From Karstenula rhodostoma CBS 690.94 (Eukaryota > Ascomycota > Dothideomycetes > Pleosporales > Didymosphaeriaceae): a stretch of 64,000 nt of DNA. The stretch's first letter is position 1, and each line of letters starts with the position of its first letter. The DNA is taken from assembly GCA_010093485.1 (NCBI GenBank), contig MU001514.1, forward strand, positions 532,266 to 596,265, in the 5' to 3' direction. Made by a program: the position numbers and the translations under genes. Of this stretch, positions 1 through 11,492 are shown piece by piece. Below the pieces are notes generated by a model. The model was given only the letters and a program-made list of their open reading frames with translations. It searched no databases and had not been told where the DNA came from.

Positions 1-235
1 ATGCGCCACCATGCATGTCAGATCCAGCCGCACCAGGTAAGGCTGAATTCCACTTACATATAGAACGAAGGCTGGGCCGCTTCGCCACCAAGGGGCTATC
101 CTCTCAGTGCACAAGAAGACTCAAGTGCCTCATCCGCAATGGACCCGGCCTACCGTGTTCTAGACACAGCTCAATCCTCACACGAGTTGGTAACCCTCAC
201 GAAGTACGTCAACACCCATAGGAATGCAGGAATGA

Positions 236-2500
236 GATGATCTCATTGATTTCCGTAGCTCTAGGGTATCGGTGAACAGCAATGGCCACGGATTTTTGGA
301 TCCCCCGGATCAATCTGAGACGGGACGATTAAACCCTGACTCTCTCACTTCGAAACAGCAAGCGAGATCAGATAAATCTATCCTGACTAAGACGCGATAC
401 ATCTTCAGCAAGCCGTTCGTCGAGTACCAAAGTCGCAAACGACGAAGTCGCTTCTACGGCTGGCAATGGGGTGTTGTAGCTGGGATCTGCGGCGGCATAT
501 TCGTGCTCCTTATGAACCTTACGTTCGTGATCATTGGCCTGACATCAAAATCGGGCTATCAAGAAGGAATTGCGACCCTCCTTTCAGGGGGCGAGGATCA
601 TATCTCAAGGGCGAACGCTGCTCTTCACGTCGTAGTCAACATCCTCAGCACCTTACTGCTGAGCGGGAGCAATTATGCGATGCAGGTGCTTTCTTCTCCG
701 ACCAGAACGGAGTGTATCAAAGCCCACCGGAAAGGCCACTGGCTTGAGATAGGCATACTGAGCCTCAGTAACGTCAGTAAGATTTCATCACGCAGGAGGA
801 CCCTCTGGCTCATACTAGGCCTCTCATCAATACCGTTACATCTATTGTGAGTCCTCCTGTCAGACCGTTGAATAATGAAGTTGACAAGAGCAGCTACAAC
901 GCAAGCATTTTCCGAGTGTTGTCTGACAACGAGTATCGCGGTAATATTATCCAATATAATGCCCCGGAGTGGCGATCACTTGACAATGCCACGACTTGGG
1001 ACAGCATGACTCAAATATCAAAACTTTCGATGGAAAACATTAAGACGTCGTATGATAGAAATTCGACCAGCGAATTTGGTCATCTGTCTCTAAGCGTTGT
1101 AAGCATCAACTACGAGTTCAGCGCGACTACCCACGAGCTTGAAAATAGCCGTAACAGAAGTATCACCTTACCGTCTTTCCAGATGCCAGTGGAAGCAGAC
1201 GACCACAATCTTCGAAATTGGATCGCGCAAGTCGATAGCACTGGTCGGGTCCCCGCTGCGGCATTGCGTAAAGATTGGCAGTCTGAGGGCAACGCGTTCG
1301 GAGCGATTGTGACGGTGAATCTAGAGGGCGGGTATGCCTTACGTGGTCGTCGAAACTGTAAGATACAGATGAGTCTCCCGTTCTTGATGATTGTTATACT
1401 GTGCAACGCTATCAAGATTATCTGTCTCATCTTGACGATTATGAAGAGCAACCTGGACACGGAACTGCCTTTGGTGACTGTAGGGGACGCTGTCGCGGCA
1501 TTCTCGGAGCATCCAGATGTCCTTACACATGGCCATTGTACATACTCCGTGAAAGAGTATCTTTGGAAAGTTGGTCAAATAAAGCAAAAACAAGTCGACA
1601 AACAAGGCTATCACGCAGAAAGATTGATTAGGCGTCGCGAAGGGGTCTGGGAAACACGGGAAGTTCGGTATGCCTACGCTATCACTAAGTGGAAACGCGT
1701 GGTTTTAGTCATTGTGTAAGCCTGACCCACATCCCGCAAGATGAACACCAAGTGCCGTTAGGGGATCTTTGTCGATACTAGCTCTGGTTGAAATCTCTGT
1801 ACTGGGTGGAAGATTCTCTCTTGCGGCTTGGGGAAGCGCCTCGACTGCTCGCTTCGCGACCGGACAGAGGCTTGACGGGAGTTCCACGTCACGACTGGCC
1901 TTCGTGGCCAACTCACCACAACTCGTTCTCTCGCTGATCTATCTATTTTACAACAACCTGTTCACTTCTATGGCTCTCGCTTACGAATGGGATCGCCTAG
2001 GCAGAGAGCGAAAAAGCCTACGTGTCACCAAGCCCCGAGGGCAACAACGCGAAACGTATTTCCTACAGCTCCCACTGAAATGGGGAATACCTGTCAACTT
2101 TGCAAGCGGCTTGCTACACTGGCTCGCCTCGCAAACTCTGTTCCTTGTCCGGCTGGACAGATATGACAACGACGGCGCGCTTAAAGTAGAATCTTCAGAA
2201 GCAGCATGCGGGTTCTCACTGCCAGCCTTGCTGGCCCTTGTCATAGTACTCGTCGTGCTATTTTCCCTTGTCTGTAGCTTAGGCTACATATGCTTCGATA
2301 CGCATATCCCGTTTGCAGGATCTTGCAGCTGGGTCATCGGCGCAGCCTGTCACACAAATCAGGAAGAGACTACGCCATGGTTGGAGAAGGTCCAGTGGGG
2401 TGTAGTCTCTGAAGAAGAACGCGCTGGTGAGACGATAGGGCATTGCTCCTTTTCGGCACGACCCGTAAAGGCACCAAAGGACGGGAGAAAGTATGCGTGA
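236..2500 (+). CDS. DUF6536-family fungal membrane protein, 5' end unresolved
   Basis: Multi-spanning membrane protein of a fungal family known only as DUF6536; function unknown. Three open segments join through two short introns that I place at 847-893 and 1716-1761; both joins keep frame and restore family-like sequence (SIPLHL-FYNASIF at the first, a hydrophobic helix KRVVLVIV-GSLSILALVE at the second). Recognisable family stretches are NILSTLLLSGSNYAMQ, SSPTRTE and KGHWLEIG in the first segment, and SPQLVLSLIYLFYNN, QRETYFLQLP and SGLLHWLASQ in the third. About 720 residues would result, normal for the family. The open frame runs back to 236 but contains no ATG before the first membrane helix, so a small upstream exon (within or left of the window) must supply the start, or the start is lost. 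Family assignment is from remembered resemblance; the start is not settled. Confidence 0.72.
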
Positions 2501-3167
2501 TCATCGACGTGTAGCGCACTGCAACACACTTCCCCGGCAGACGTTTACTCAGCCTCTGCTGTACGAGTTCCGAGCGAGCCTGGTGGTACCCAATCCATGA
2601 TAAAAGTCAATCTGATAACGGACTTCGTCGCGACACTCGCCACGCACGACCCAATCAATCTGACAGCACACCACACCACACCACTTATTTCCCCTTCCTT
2701 AATAACCGCACAATGCCTCCAAAGACATGTCGTCACAGTACACATCCCAGCCCCAGCCCACAGTACCGCTGGTGGCTGTCCCTCCCCACAGGTTGTAGTT
2801 GTGGGGTAACTAATCTGGGTAAGTAGCATGCGTCGCTCGCAAGTTACTCTGTGCGACCTTCGGCACTCGAGCAGCAACTCCCGGCCAGCGGAACATATTG
2901 CGAGCCCTCGTCTTTGCCCAAATTCTTGCTTCTTGCTGCGGGGATTGGCTGTGGGCGAGGGCGCGTACCATGTGTATGGGAGGGATCCTCGGAAACTCAA
3001 TCTGCGAGAGTCACAGGCGTCGGTATGTTGGCCCGGCACTGGCTAGCTTGACATCCAGAGGAAGAGATGATGGGGAGGTATATCAGGATGGAGATGGACA
3101 GCGGTCGTCCCCCGAAACAGTCAATCTCCTGGTCGTCTTCTGCTGGTATACATCTCTTCAACGAAGT
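2501..3167. other. intergenic, promoter side of the DUF1996 gene
   Basis: No convincing coding sequence. The short open frames here lack any recognisable protein character. It separates two genes transcribed in the same direction and should hold the promoter and leader of the next one. Confidence 0.5.
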
Positions 3168-4638
3168 ATGTTCTGGAACACGCTTGCCACGGGCGCGCTG
3201 CTGGTGCAGTCGGCCGCCGCGCAGAACATGCTGCGCTTCGGGTGCTCGCAGCTCACCGTCGAGCGCGCGGATCCCCTCGTTGCACCTGGTGCCAACCCGG
3301 CGCCGCACACGCATCAGATCATCGGAGGAAACAGCTTCAACCTAACCGTAACTCGTCCCCTGTCATGCAGTAGCATCCAGGTCTAACGAGGCCACAGATG
3401 GAGCCCGCAAAATTCGACCCCCCGTCCAAGTCGACGTGCACTACATGCACGTACTCCGAAGTGAGCACCTACGATCGTGAGGGAGGTGGAGGGTCACTTA
3501 CAAGAACCGCAGGACTTCAGCAACTACTGGACCGCCTCGCTGTACTTCAAGTCCCCCGAGAACGGCACTTTCCAGCGCGTCCCGCAGTTCGCAAACGTCG
3601 GCCTGCAGCAAGACGGCGGCATGACCGTGTACTACAGTATGCCCACCTCCCCGTGCCTCCACCTTTCTCACCCTCCCTTCTCCTTCCCCCCGAACCAAAT
3701 CTAACACCCCCCAGTGCCCTACTCGGCGCAAAACGGCAAAATGACGGCCTTCAAGCCAGGCTTCCGCATGATCGCGGGCGACCCCATGCTCAAGAAGAAC
3801 AGCAACAAAGCCTCCATCTGCCACCGCTGCCTCGGCAACGGTGAGGGCTTCGCGCCGTGCGACGCAAAGGACACGGCCGAGCTGCCGGCAAAGTTCTGCC
3901 CCAAGGGCATCCGCGCGACCGTCATCTTCCCCAGCTGCTGGGACGGGAAGAACTTGGATAGTCCGGTGCGTATAGACCCGAGGAGAGGCGGCGTATCGCG
4001 TGGCTGGGAAGACGAGGAGATGATGGGCGAGCCGAAGACGCATCTGTCGATTGGGGGGAAATAGGTAGTTCGCAGGCTGATGGGATGATTATTAGGACCA
4101 CAAGAGCCACGTCGCGTACAGCAACAGCGGCGGGCTGGGCACTCCAAACTGCCCCTCCACACACCCCGTTCGCATCCCCCAGGTCATGTACGAAGTGGTG
4201 AGCCCGTCCCTCCCCGTACACACCATCCCTCCGCGCGAGCTGTGCTGACAACGGTACAGATGTGGGACACGGGCCGCTACAAGAACGACGCGTGGTACAA
4301 GAACGGCAAGCAGCCCTTCGTCTACAGCTTCGGCGACGGGTAAACCCCCCTTTTTCCTTGCCTCTTCCCCCAGTATGCATGCTAACGCACGCCGCAGCAC
4401 CGGCTACGGGCAACACGGCGACTACCTCTTCGGCTGGAAAGACGACAGCCTGCAGAAAGCAATGGACGCGCTGCCCTCGGGCAAGTGCGCAAACGCAAAC
4501 TGCAACGTGCTCAAGATCCAGAGCGCGGCGGATGCCATCAAGTGCAAGAAGGCGCAGCAGGTGCCTGAGGATGTGGGCGTGGGCGGCGGGTGGTTGAAGG
4601 AGTTGCCTGGGGGCGCGGCCGTGACGTATGCCGAGTGA
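3168..4638 (+). CDS. secreted DUF1996-domain protein
   Basis: Predicted extracellular protein of 346 residues consisting almost entirely of a DUF1996 domain, a family common in fungal secretomes with no established activity. Seven exons fit: 3168-3347, 3398-3460, 3513-3636, 3715-3965, 4096-4197, 4260-4339 and 4398-4638; all splice sites are GT..AG and phases match. A hydrophobic leader ([18 protein letters not shown]) ends near residue 19. Family hallmarks in order are [31 protein letters not shown], a [14 protein letters not shown] block, [49 protein letters not shown] and [12 protein letters not shown]. There is no WSC or cellulose-binding tail. The gene is convergent with the desaturase. 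A stop directly after the leader-exon reading confirms that the introns are needed. Confidence 0.87.
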
Positions 4639-4954
4639 GGTGGAGAGAAGGGGGGGGGTGGAAGCCATCGTTATGCTTACTTGCTTGCTTGCTTGCTATT
4701 CTAGGGTATCTAGCGCACGAGGATGTCTATCTCGTGTCGTGGTCTAAACCAGTCCAATCAGCCTCCCATTGCTTTTCCATCCCAGTGCTCGGGCGCGGAC
4801 GTCCTTTGCGTCGGTCCCGCCCCGGCAGCCTCCCAACCGTCCGTTGAGGCAAGCACCGATATGATATCCGCAAATGAAACGCGCCCCAACCATCCATCAG
4901 CATCTGCCGGGCCGCCGATGAGGCAGTCCCGGCACGCCCGATCCGCCAGCGCAC

Positions 4955-6313
4955 CTATTTCGCCTTCGCGGGGGCCGCCCACATGAGCTGTCCCTTCTTC
5001 GCGCCCTGCTCGACGTACTTGCACGTCGTGAAGGCCGTCCACAGGTCCGCCATGAAGTTGGTCCGCTGCTCGATGTACTTGTCGCCGAGCAGGCCGCGCA
5101 CCGCCTCGGTGGCCTCTTCGGCGTGGTAGAAGGGGATTCTCCTGCAGGAAAGTCTGTCAGCTGGGTTCGGTTCGGTTCCCCTATCCGAGACAGATAAGGA
5201 ACGGGATACAAACGTACGGGAACAGGTGGTGCACGACGTGGTACTCTATGATGCCGTGGAAGATGTGCCTGCCGATGAAGCCGAACTCGCGGTCGACGGT
5301 GGACATGGCGCCCTGGACGAAGGTCCAGTTGTCGGCATCGTAGTGCGGCGCCTTCTCGTGGGTGTGGTGCAGGTAGGTAATGGCGACTGTCAGCGGCTTG
5401 GGTTAGCGTCGGGCGGACCCTGGGTTTAGCGCGAGATAGGCGCAAGCGAGCGACACGACTTACCGATCCAATGGTTCATCCAGAGATACGGCAGCCCGTA
5501 CATGAGCAGCGTGGTGCCCACGCCGAAGCTCCTGCTGACGGCGTACAAGGCGCCGAGGACGAGCAGCAGACCCAGGTCCGAGATGGCGACGAAGGGGGCC
5601 TCGGCGGCGGTGAAGATGGTGGCCCGCGGGTCGTAGTGCGATTGCTTGCGCCTGGGCACCGTGTCTCTCGAGCCCTCGACGAGACTCTTGTATCCCGCGC
5701 CGGCGTTGAGGAACATGTACATTGGCCAGCCGAAGACCTGGTGCACGACGAGCGAACCCAGGTTGAGGATCGGCGTATCCGCAGCAGTGTGGTCCACCAG
5801 CTTAGCGAAGAGCCCTAGCCCCTTGGCTTCTTTTGCCTCGAATTCTGCTTTCGTGTTGGGAACAAACACCGTGTCCTTTTCCATGTGATTGTGGTATCGG
5901 TGGTGCCTGGCGTGGCTGAACTTCCAGCTAAAAAACGGCACGAGCAGGATGGAGTGGAGGAACCACCCCATGGTCGCGTTGACGTTCAGGTACGGGGAAA
6001 AGGAGTCGTGGCCGCATTCGTGGGCGAGGATCCAGAGGCCTGTGAAGAACAGGCCCTGGACGAAGCTGTAGAGAAGCCAGAGGGGGGCGGTGACGGTCCA
6101 TGGCGCGTCGAGCTTCGCGAGGTAGACCGCCGAGGTGAAAAGGAGCGAGAGGAAGACCAGATCGCGGGCCACGTAGGACAATGAGCGAACTAGGGAACGC
6201 TCAAAGCATTTCGACGGGATGGCATCCCTGAGAGTCTTGACGTCGGGGACGGCAGAGACCACAACAGGACCCGTCGGGGCGCGCACTTGGGTGGCAGTGA
6301 TGGTCACACCCAT
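4955..6313 (-). CDS. delta-12-type fatty acid desaturase
   Basis: Membrane-bound di-iron desaturase that introduces a double bond into phospholipid-bound oleate (delta-12) or a related fatty acid, in the endoplasmic reticulum. Three exons on the minus strand: 6313-5464, 5386-5218 and 5141-4955, giving 401 residues. All three histidine boxes are present: HECGH (near residue 100), HARHH (near 136) and HVVHH in exon 2. The N-terminal motif IPSKCFERSLVRSLSYVARDL is typical of fungal FAD2/odeA proteins. The first join uses acceptor CTGACAG so that NHWI continues as VAITYLHHTHE, as in relatives. Four hydrophobic hairpin segments are visible. The chain is shorter at the N-terminus than many delta-12 enzymes, so a variant regiospecificity (delta-15, acetylenase, conjugase) cannot be excluded. 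It is tandem with the phytase gene but about 450 bases apart. Confidence 0.88.
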
Positions 6314-6778
6314 GTTTTCGATTGCGGAGGAAAATGAGAGACTGAGGACTCCTGGACGACGCCGCCCTGCCCTCGACCTTTGTACGAATATTTTTTTCCC
6401 GCAAGGCGGTGAACGTGCATCAGGGTCCCACGAAGCACAGACGGAAAGTCAAGGGACCGGCAATCTGCTCCAACAATTCCAAACGCAGTACCCGCTTTGA
6501 GAAGCTGGGCATTACATCTGGGCGCCGATACATTCTCCATTCGAAGCGAGGCGCGGAGACGGCCTAGTCTGGAAGCATGGAACTGGTCAATGGCAATCAG
6601 GTACTCGGGGGCTGGACCCTTACGCGGCTCTCCCACGATCCACAATATCCACCCTGGCCATTGTGAAGTGCACGCCTGGATTCCCAATCCATGATTAAGC
6701 GAGAAAGACCGCCGCGCTATGGGGCATTCGCACACGGATGGGCTTCTATTATCCGTATATACGCGTCTACGGTGGAGT

Positions 6779-8357
6779 CTATGAGGACGTAAAGCACTGG
6801 TCCCAGCGCCCGCCGGTTCGGGTGAAACTCTGGCTCTCCACGAATTTGCTTAGTGTGCACCTTCCATACTTATCGCCACCACAAAACGCTAGCGATTGGA
6901 CGCGATCATTGACAATGATGCGCACAAACTCATCTTTCGCCTTTTCGCAGGAGAGCTTCTCTACGTATATACGAGCTGCGAACGGTACCGTCCAGGCCGC
7001 CGAGTATCCCTTGGTGCTGTTGGTGCTCTCGACCGTCGAGTTGGAGAGAGGCTTGGTGTTATTATACAAGCCCAACGCAGCAAGAATGCTAGTCATGTCG
7101 TTGTCGTGGCTGAAGTCGGCGTATGCTTTGCGATGGAGCGGGAACGTTGCGGGATTCTTGTCGAGGGTGCTGTTGATGTTTCCTACAGCTTGTGCGGGTT
7201 TCTCAGTGAGCCTCGCGATAAGCTCGCTCACATAGCCGATTCCCTGTGTCGGCCCAAGCGGGTTGCCATTGCCGTAACCGTACCATTTGCCTAGACTCTC
7301 GTAATAGTCGTACTGTTGCCATTCCTCCTCGGTGAAGAGATGGCAGAAGTCCGAGATCTGGGCAGTCGGCGAAGCGAGGGTAGTGAAAGGGCACAGGTCC
7401 ATCAGATAGATGATCTCGGTCGTGCTGAGATTCGTGCCCAGCTTGCCGTTGACGCGAGCTTGGATCGGAGGAACGAATTTGGCGAGCCAGAGGCCTTGCG
7501 CGTCGTGGCCAATCTCTGACAATGGGCCGTCCTCGAAGTTGGTGCAGATCTCGTGAGACAGCGTGTTGTTCACGCCCGCACCCTCGGGGATGCTGACATC
7601 AATGGCGCCTGTCTTGTCATGCGCAGCCTGAGCGTAGCCTTCCAGCCACTTGTTTGCCGATTCGACCACACGGGCCTGACCCGACGCGCGTACAAAAGGG
7701 GTCTTGCCTTTGAGGAAGTTCTTGTACCGCCGGTAGAAGTGGGCACCGGAGTTGACCATCTCCTGCCGGCCCGCATCCGTCAGCAGATCAGCGCCCAGAT
7801 TGTATTTGTAGTCCTTCAGGAAGGCGAACTCGTCTGGGAACGCGGTGCTTGTGTCCTGTATCAAGCCAAGGGTCGCTCCGTACAGCAGCGTCTTGCTCAT
7901 GGTGGGGTCGCGGCCACCATGGCGTGACAGAACCGAAGCAAAGCTCACATCGCAGTGCTTGGGAGGATCGACATCGATATCCGAGGGGACGGAGAACCAG
8001 AGCGAGTACTGGCCCCAGAAATGGCTCGTTTTGGGGCTGCAGCGGTAGCCATCGTCGATGGTGTCGCAGGATTTGTTGGCCGTGGGCGCAGCTGCGGACC
8101 TGGGGAGGGTCAACCAAGTGAACAAGAGCGCTGCAAAGAGACAGGGCATGCTACCAGAAGAAGCCATAGAGACCGAGCAACAGCAAAGCTAGGAGCGCTA
8201 CAAGATGGAAAGCAGCACGCGGTAGGCGTATAGAGCTATGCTTGCGATACTTGAGCTCATCCCTCTCGGTTGTGGGCAGCAGCTCATATCGCTGCGATCG
8301 CCCTCCCTTTATTCTTTGCCACAGGTGGGCCATGGCACTCAACATGTAACTCGACAT
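6779..8357 (-). CDS. histidine acid phosphatase (phytase), membrane-anchored model
   Basis: Phytase-type phosphomonoesterase that releases phosphate from phytate and other organic phosphates outside the cell. The catalytic motif reads SRHGGRDPT (family form RHGxRxP) and the proton-donor motif is SHDND near the C-terminus; Cys pattern and the CDTIDDGYRCSP...HFWGQYS start are phytase-like. Two starts are possible. Model 1 (chosen): ATG at 8357, exon 8357-8155, a 55-base GT..AG intron 8154-8100, exon 8099-6779, 507 residues. It begins with a basic cytosolic segment containing YELLPTTERDE and one membrane helix (residues about 48-66), a type II anchor. Model 2: unspliced, ATG at 8167, 462 residues, with a cleavable-looking leader MPCLFAALLFTWLTLPRSAA. 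Several potential N-glycosylation sites. The splice of model 1 is phase-perfect; enzyme class is very sure, N-terminus is not. Confidence 0.88.
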
Positions 8358-9551
8358 GGGCGGCGGCAGTTCAAGGTGAGATCGAACAGGGGCCGACAGG
8401 GACCTGCATGCTGGTAGCGGCCAAGGCTACCTCAGTAGCGATGTGCGCCGGCAGGCAATAACAAGGCAAGGGTAATGCACGTGGGGCGGAGATGAAGGCG
8501 ACGAAGAGGATAGACGTCTTTGGTGAAGCGACGGGCGCATGAAAGCAATGTTGGAGGTGGGGTGCGAGAGGGACGACGAGTGAGGGTGGAAGGAGCCGCA
8601 GAGTCCCGGATCCGGATCGACTTCGCGGGCAGGTCTCTGGGCAATAGAGCCTCGTGGTCTAGGTATAGTATAGCGTAAAGCCTAGTGTAATCTATATAGG
8701 GTTAAAGCAGTCGAAGCCCAAGCTTGATAGGGTAAAGATATAGAGATTTAAAGTTAGCGCTAGAACAGAATTGGCTTAGGATAATACAAAAGATGGTGAT
8801 TAAGTTCCAACTAAGCTATACCTAGATAGCTGGAAAGCCTGCCCTCTCCATAAACCGTCTGGAGTCGCTCGCAATGGGTCGTGGTTCACACCTCAGCTCC
8901 TCAACCATCGATGCTCTTTTGAACATCAGAGCATACATATCACTGCGGCACTCTCGCGCGGCGTACAGACGGCACCCTCAGTGGACAGCCGCAGCGTCAG
9001 CCCGAATTCCATTAACAGCGCCTTCGTACGCACCAACGGGAAGGTGAACACCAGCATTATAAACTTGTAGAGTAACCTAAGTTACTTTAGGATTAACTTT
9101 ATATCTAAATAGTAAACGCCTTAGCTTGTATCCGGTCTTTATGTTCCCATGGAAGCTTGGCCTCACTGGAAACCAGTCGCTCTTCGCGCCTCGGCCCGCC
9201 TTTGATAACCGACGAGATGCTATGAGCAACAATGGGCCGATAGCGATAAGGCACCCCGGCGATAACTTCACAATCTCATACTGTTACCTACTTTATCGTT
9301 CCCATCTCCACTGGTGTCGCTTCACGGTCTCCGACAAAGAGCGAACGTTGGCTAAGCTTCGCCATCGAAAGCTTGCCGCACCTCCACCCTTTCCCCATTC
9401 GGGCATAAAGTGCGGCGATCATGCATGTGCTACGCGGGCCGTACTCTTCATGACGTTCGACATGGAACCTGCGCATAAGCCAGCGTCATACTCTTACCAT
9501 ATATATGTACTTATTCTCTGCTGTCGCATGCACAGCTTCCATATTTGAACG
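8358..9551. other. divergent intergenic region with AT-rich blocks
   Basis: Spacer between the phytase and permease genes, which are transcribed away from each other. No gene seen. Two patches, about 8645-8830 and 9058-9125, are rich in TA dinucleotides (tatagtatagcgtaaagcct, taggattaactttatatct) and stand out from the GC-rich surroundings, as old RIP-mutated or transposon-derived sequence does in ascomycetes. The remainder must carry both promoters. Confidence 0.5.
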
Positions 9552-11492
9552 ATGCGTGACCATGGAAAAAGCACCACCGACGAGCTCCAGCTTGCGGCCT
9601 TGGGCCACAAGGGCGAGCTCCAACGGAACTTCTCCTTCCTGTCCATGCTTGGGCTTGCTTTTGCCATTCTGAACTCTTGGACAGCTCTTTCCGCGTCACT
9701 ATCCCTTGCCCTCCCAAGCGGCGGTTCGACCAGTGTCATATGGGGACTCATCACAGCAGGCATATGTAACTTGTGCCTGGCGGCATCACTTGCCGAGTTT
9801 CTTTCGGCTTACCCAACAGCCGGTGGACAGTAAGTCTCGCACAGAAGCGTTGTAGATGGTCAATTGACGCCTCAGATATCACTGGGTTGCCGTCATATCC
9901 TGGAGGAGCTATGTACCTCTCCTCTCGTGGATCACAGGCTGGATCAACGTCAGTGGATGGATTGCCCTAGTCGCCTCTGGAGGCCTGCTTGGATCGCAGA
10001 TCATCATCGGTATCATCTCAATGTACTCTCCCACCTACGAACCGGAGCGCTGGCATCAGTTCCTCATTTATATCGGCTATACCTTGGCAGCCTTCTTGAT
10101 CAATGCTTTCATGAACGTGAGTAATATCCCTACCAGCACTCAGTGCGCCGTATATGATCAGTGTGCGTAGTCTTACCGGGACGCATTCACTAACATCAGA
10201 TTAGGACCTACTGCCTTACGTCAACAAGGGGGCAATCACGTGGTCTATACTCGGCTTTGTGGTGATTTCCATCACCGTCTTGGCCTGCGCGTCTCCCAAT
10301 TATGCGTCGGGAGATTATGTGTTTCGGCAATTCGTAAACGAGACGGGTTGGCCTGATGGGATTGCATGGTTACTTGGTTTGTTGCAAGGTAAGTTCAGAG
10401 ACGGTTTCCACAAATCTTTCCCATATTCCAGTCTCTGGTCAAAAACTTGGGTCCACTATGTTACTCCAGGGGAGCAACACAGTGCTCAAACTAGTGATTT
10501 AGTCCACATTTGGTTCCCATTGTCACCGTGATTAGGGAACCCTTACTAACATATGTAGGTGGACTCGGCTTGACCGGATACGACGCCGTTGCACACATGA
10601 TCGAGGAGATTCCCAACGCTTCGGTCGAAGGCCCGAAGATTATGATCTACTGCGTGGCTATTGGGACATTCACCGGTTTCATCTTCTTGACCTGCCTGTT
10701 ATTCGTTTCTGGCGGCAATACGGAAGAAATCATTGCATCTCCTCTCGGGCCCCTTCTCTACATCATACACAACGCCACCCAGAGCCGCGCAGGCTCCGTA
10801 TGTCTCCTCATGTTTCCTTTAGTCTGCCTCCTGTTTGCTACAACAGCCATCATGACGACATCGTCGCGTATGGCCTACGCTTTTGCACGCGACGGCGGAC
10901 TGCCGTTTTCGCCCTTTTTCGCAAAGGTCCACAAGCGACTGGGCCAACCACTAAACTCGCTGATCTTGACCACTGCTTTGACGGTCATCTTTGGTTGCAT
11001 TTTTCTGGGCTCAAGCAGCGCCTTCAATGCCATCATCTCCGCGTCTGTAGTTGCGCTCGGAGTTAGCTACGCCATACCTGTCGCCATCAACTGTTTGAGA
11101 GGAAGGAAAATGCTTCCGCCGAGAGCTTTCACTCTTCCGAGTTGGTTCGCATGGCCCGCCAACCTACTCGGCATAGCTTATGTCATTGTCACAACCGTCC
11201 TCTTTGTCTTCCCGCCGGAATTACCAGTGACAGGTAGCAACATGAGTAAGTTTCGCCGGAGCTGCGAAGGGGATAAATGGGCAGCTGACCCCGCACAGAC
11301 TACTGCATCGTCGCATTCGCCGTCATCGTTAGCATCAGCACCGTCCAGTGGTTTGTTGACGGGCGGAAGAACTTTACCGGACCGCGGACTGAGATGGGAA
11401 TTGAAGCGCTCGAAGTTGCGCAATCAGAGCAGCCGCATGATTTGCACAGTGCCACCGATGACAAAAAGTACGATGCTGAACTGCGAGTATAG
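9552..11492 (+). CDS. amino acid / choline / GABA-type permease (APC superfamily)
   Basis: Plasma-membrane uptake carrier of the fungal amino acid/choline transporter group (relatives of Hnm1 and Uga4). Five exons: 9552-9829, 9876-10116, 10205-10388, 10559-11245 and 11299-11492, 527 residues. Family signatures: FSFLSMLGLAFAILNSW at the first helix, AEFLSAYPTAGGQYHWVA between helices 2 and 3, GYDAVAHMIEEIPNAS in the middle, and SSRMAYAFARDGGLPFS before helix 8. About twelve hydrophobic segments; hydrophilic C-tail. The third intron (10389-10558, 170 bases) is long for this window. The substrate cannot be told from sequence alone: choline, GABA or another amino acid are all possible. The gene is divergent from the phytase gene. 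Confidence 0.88.
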
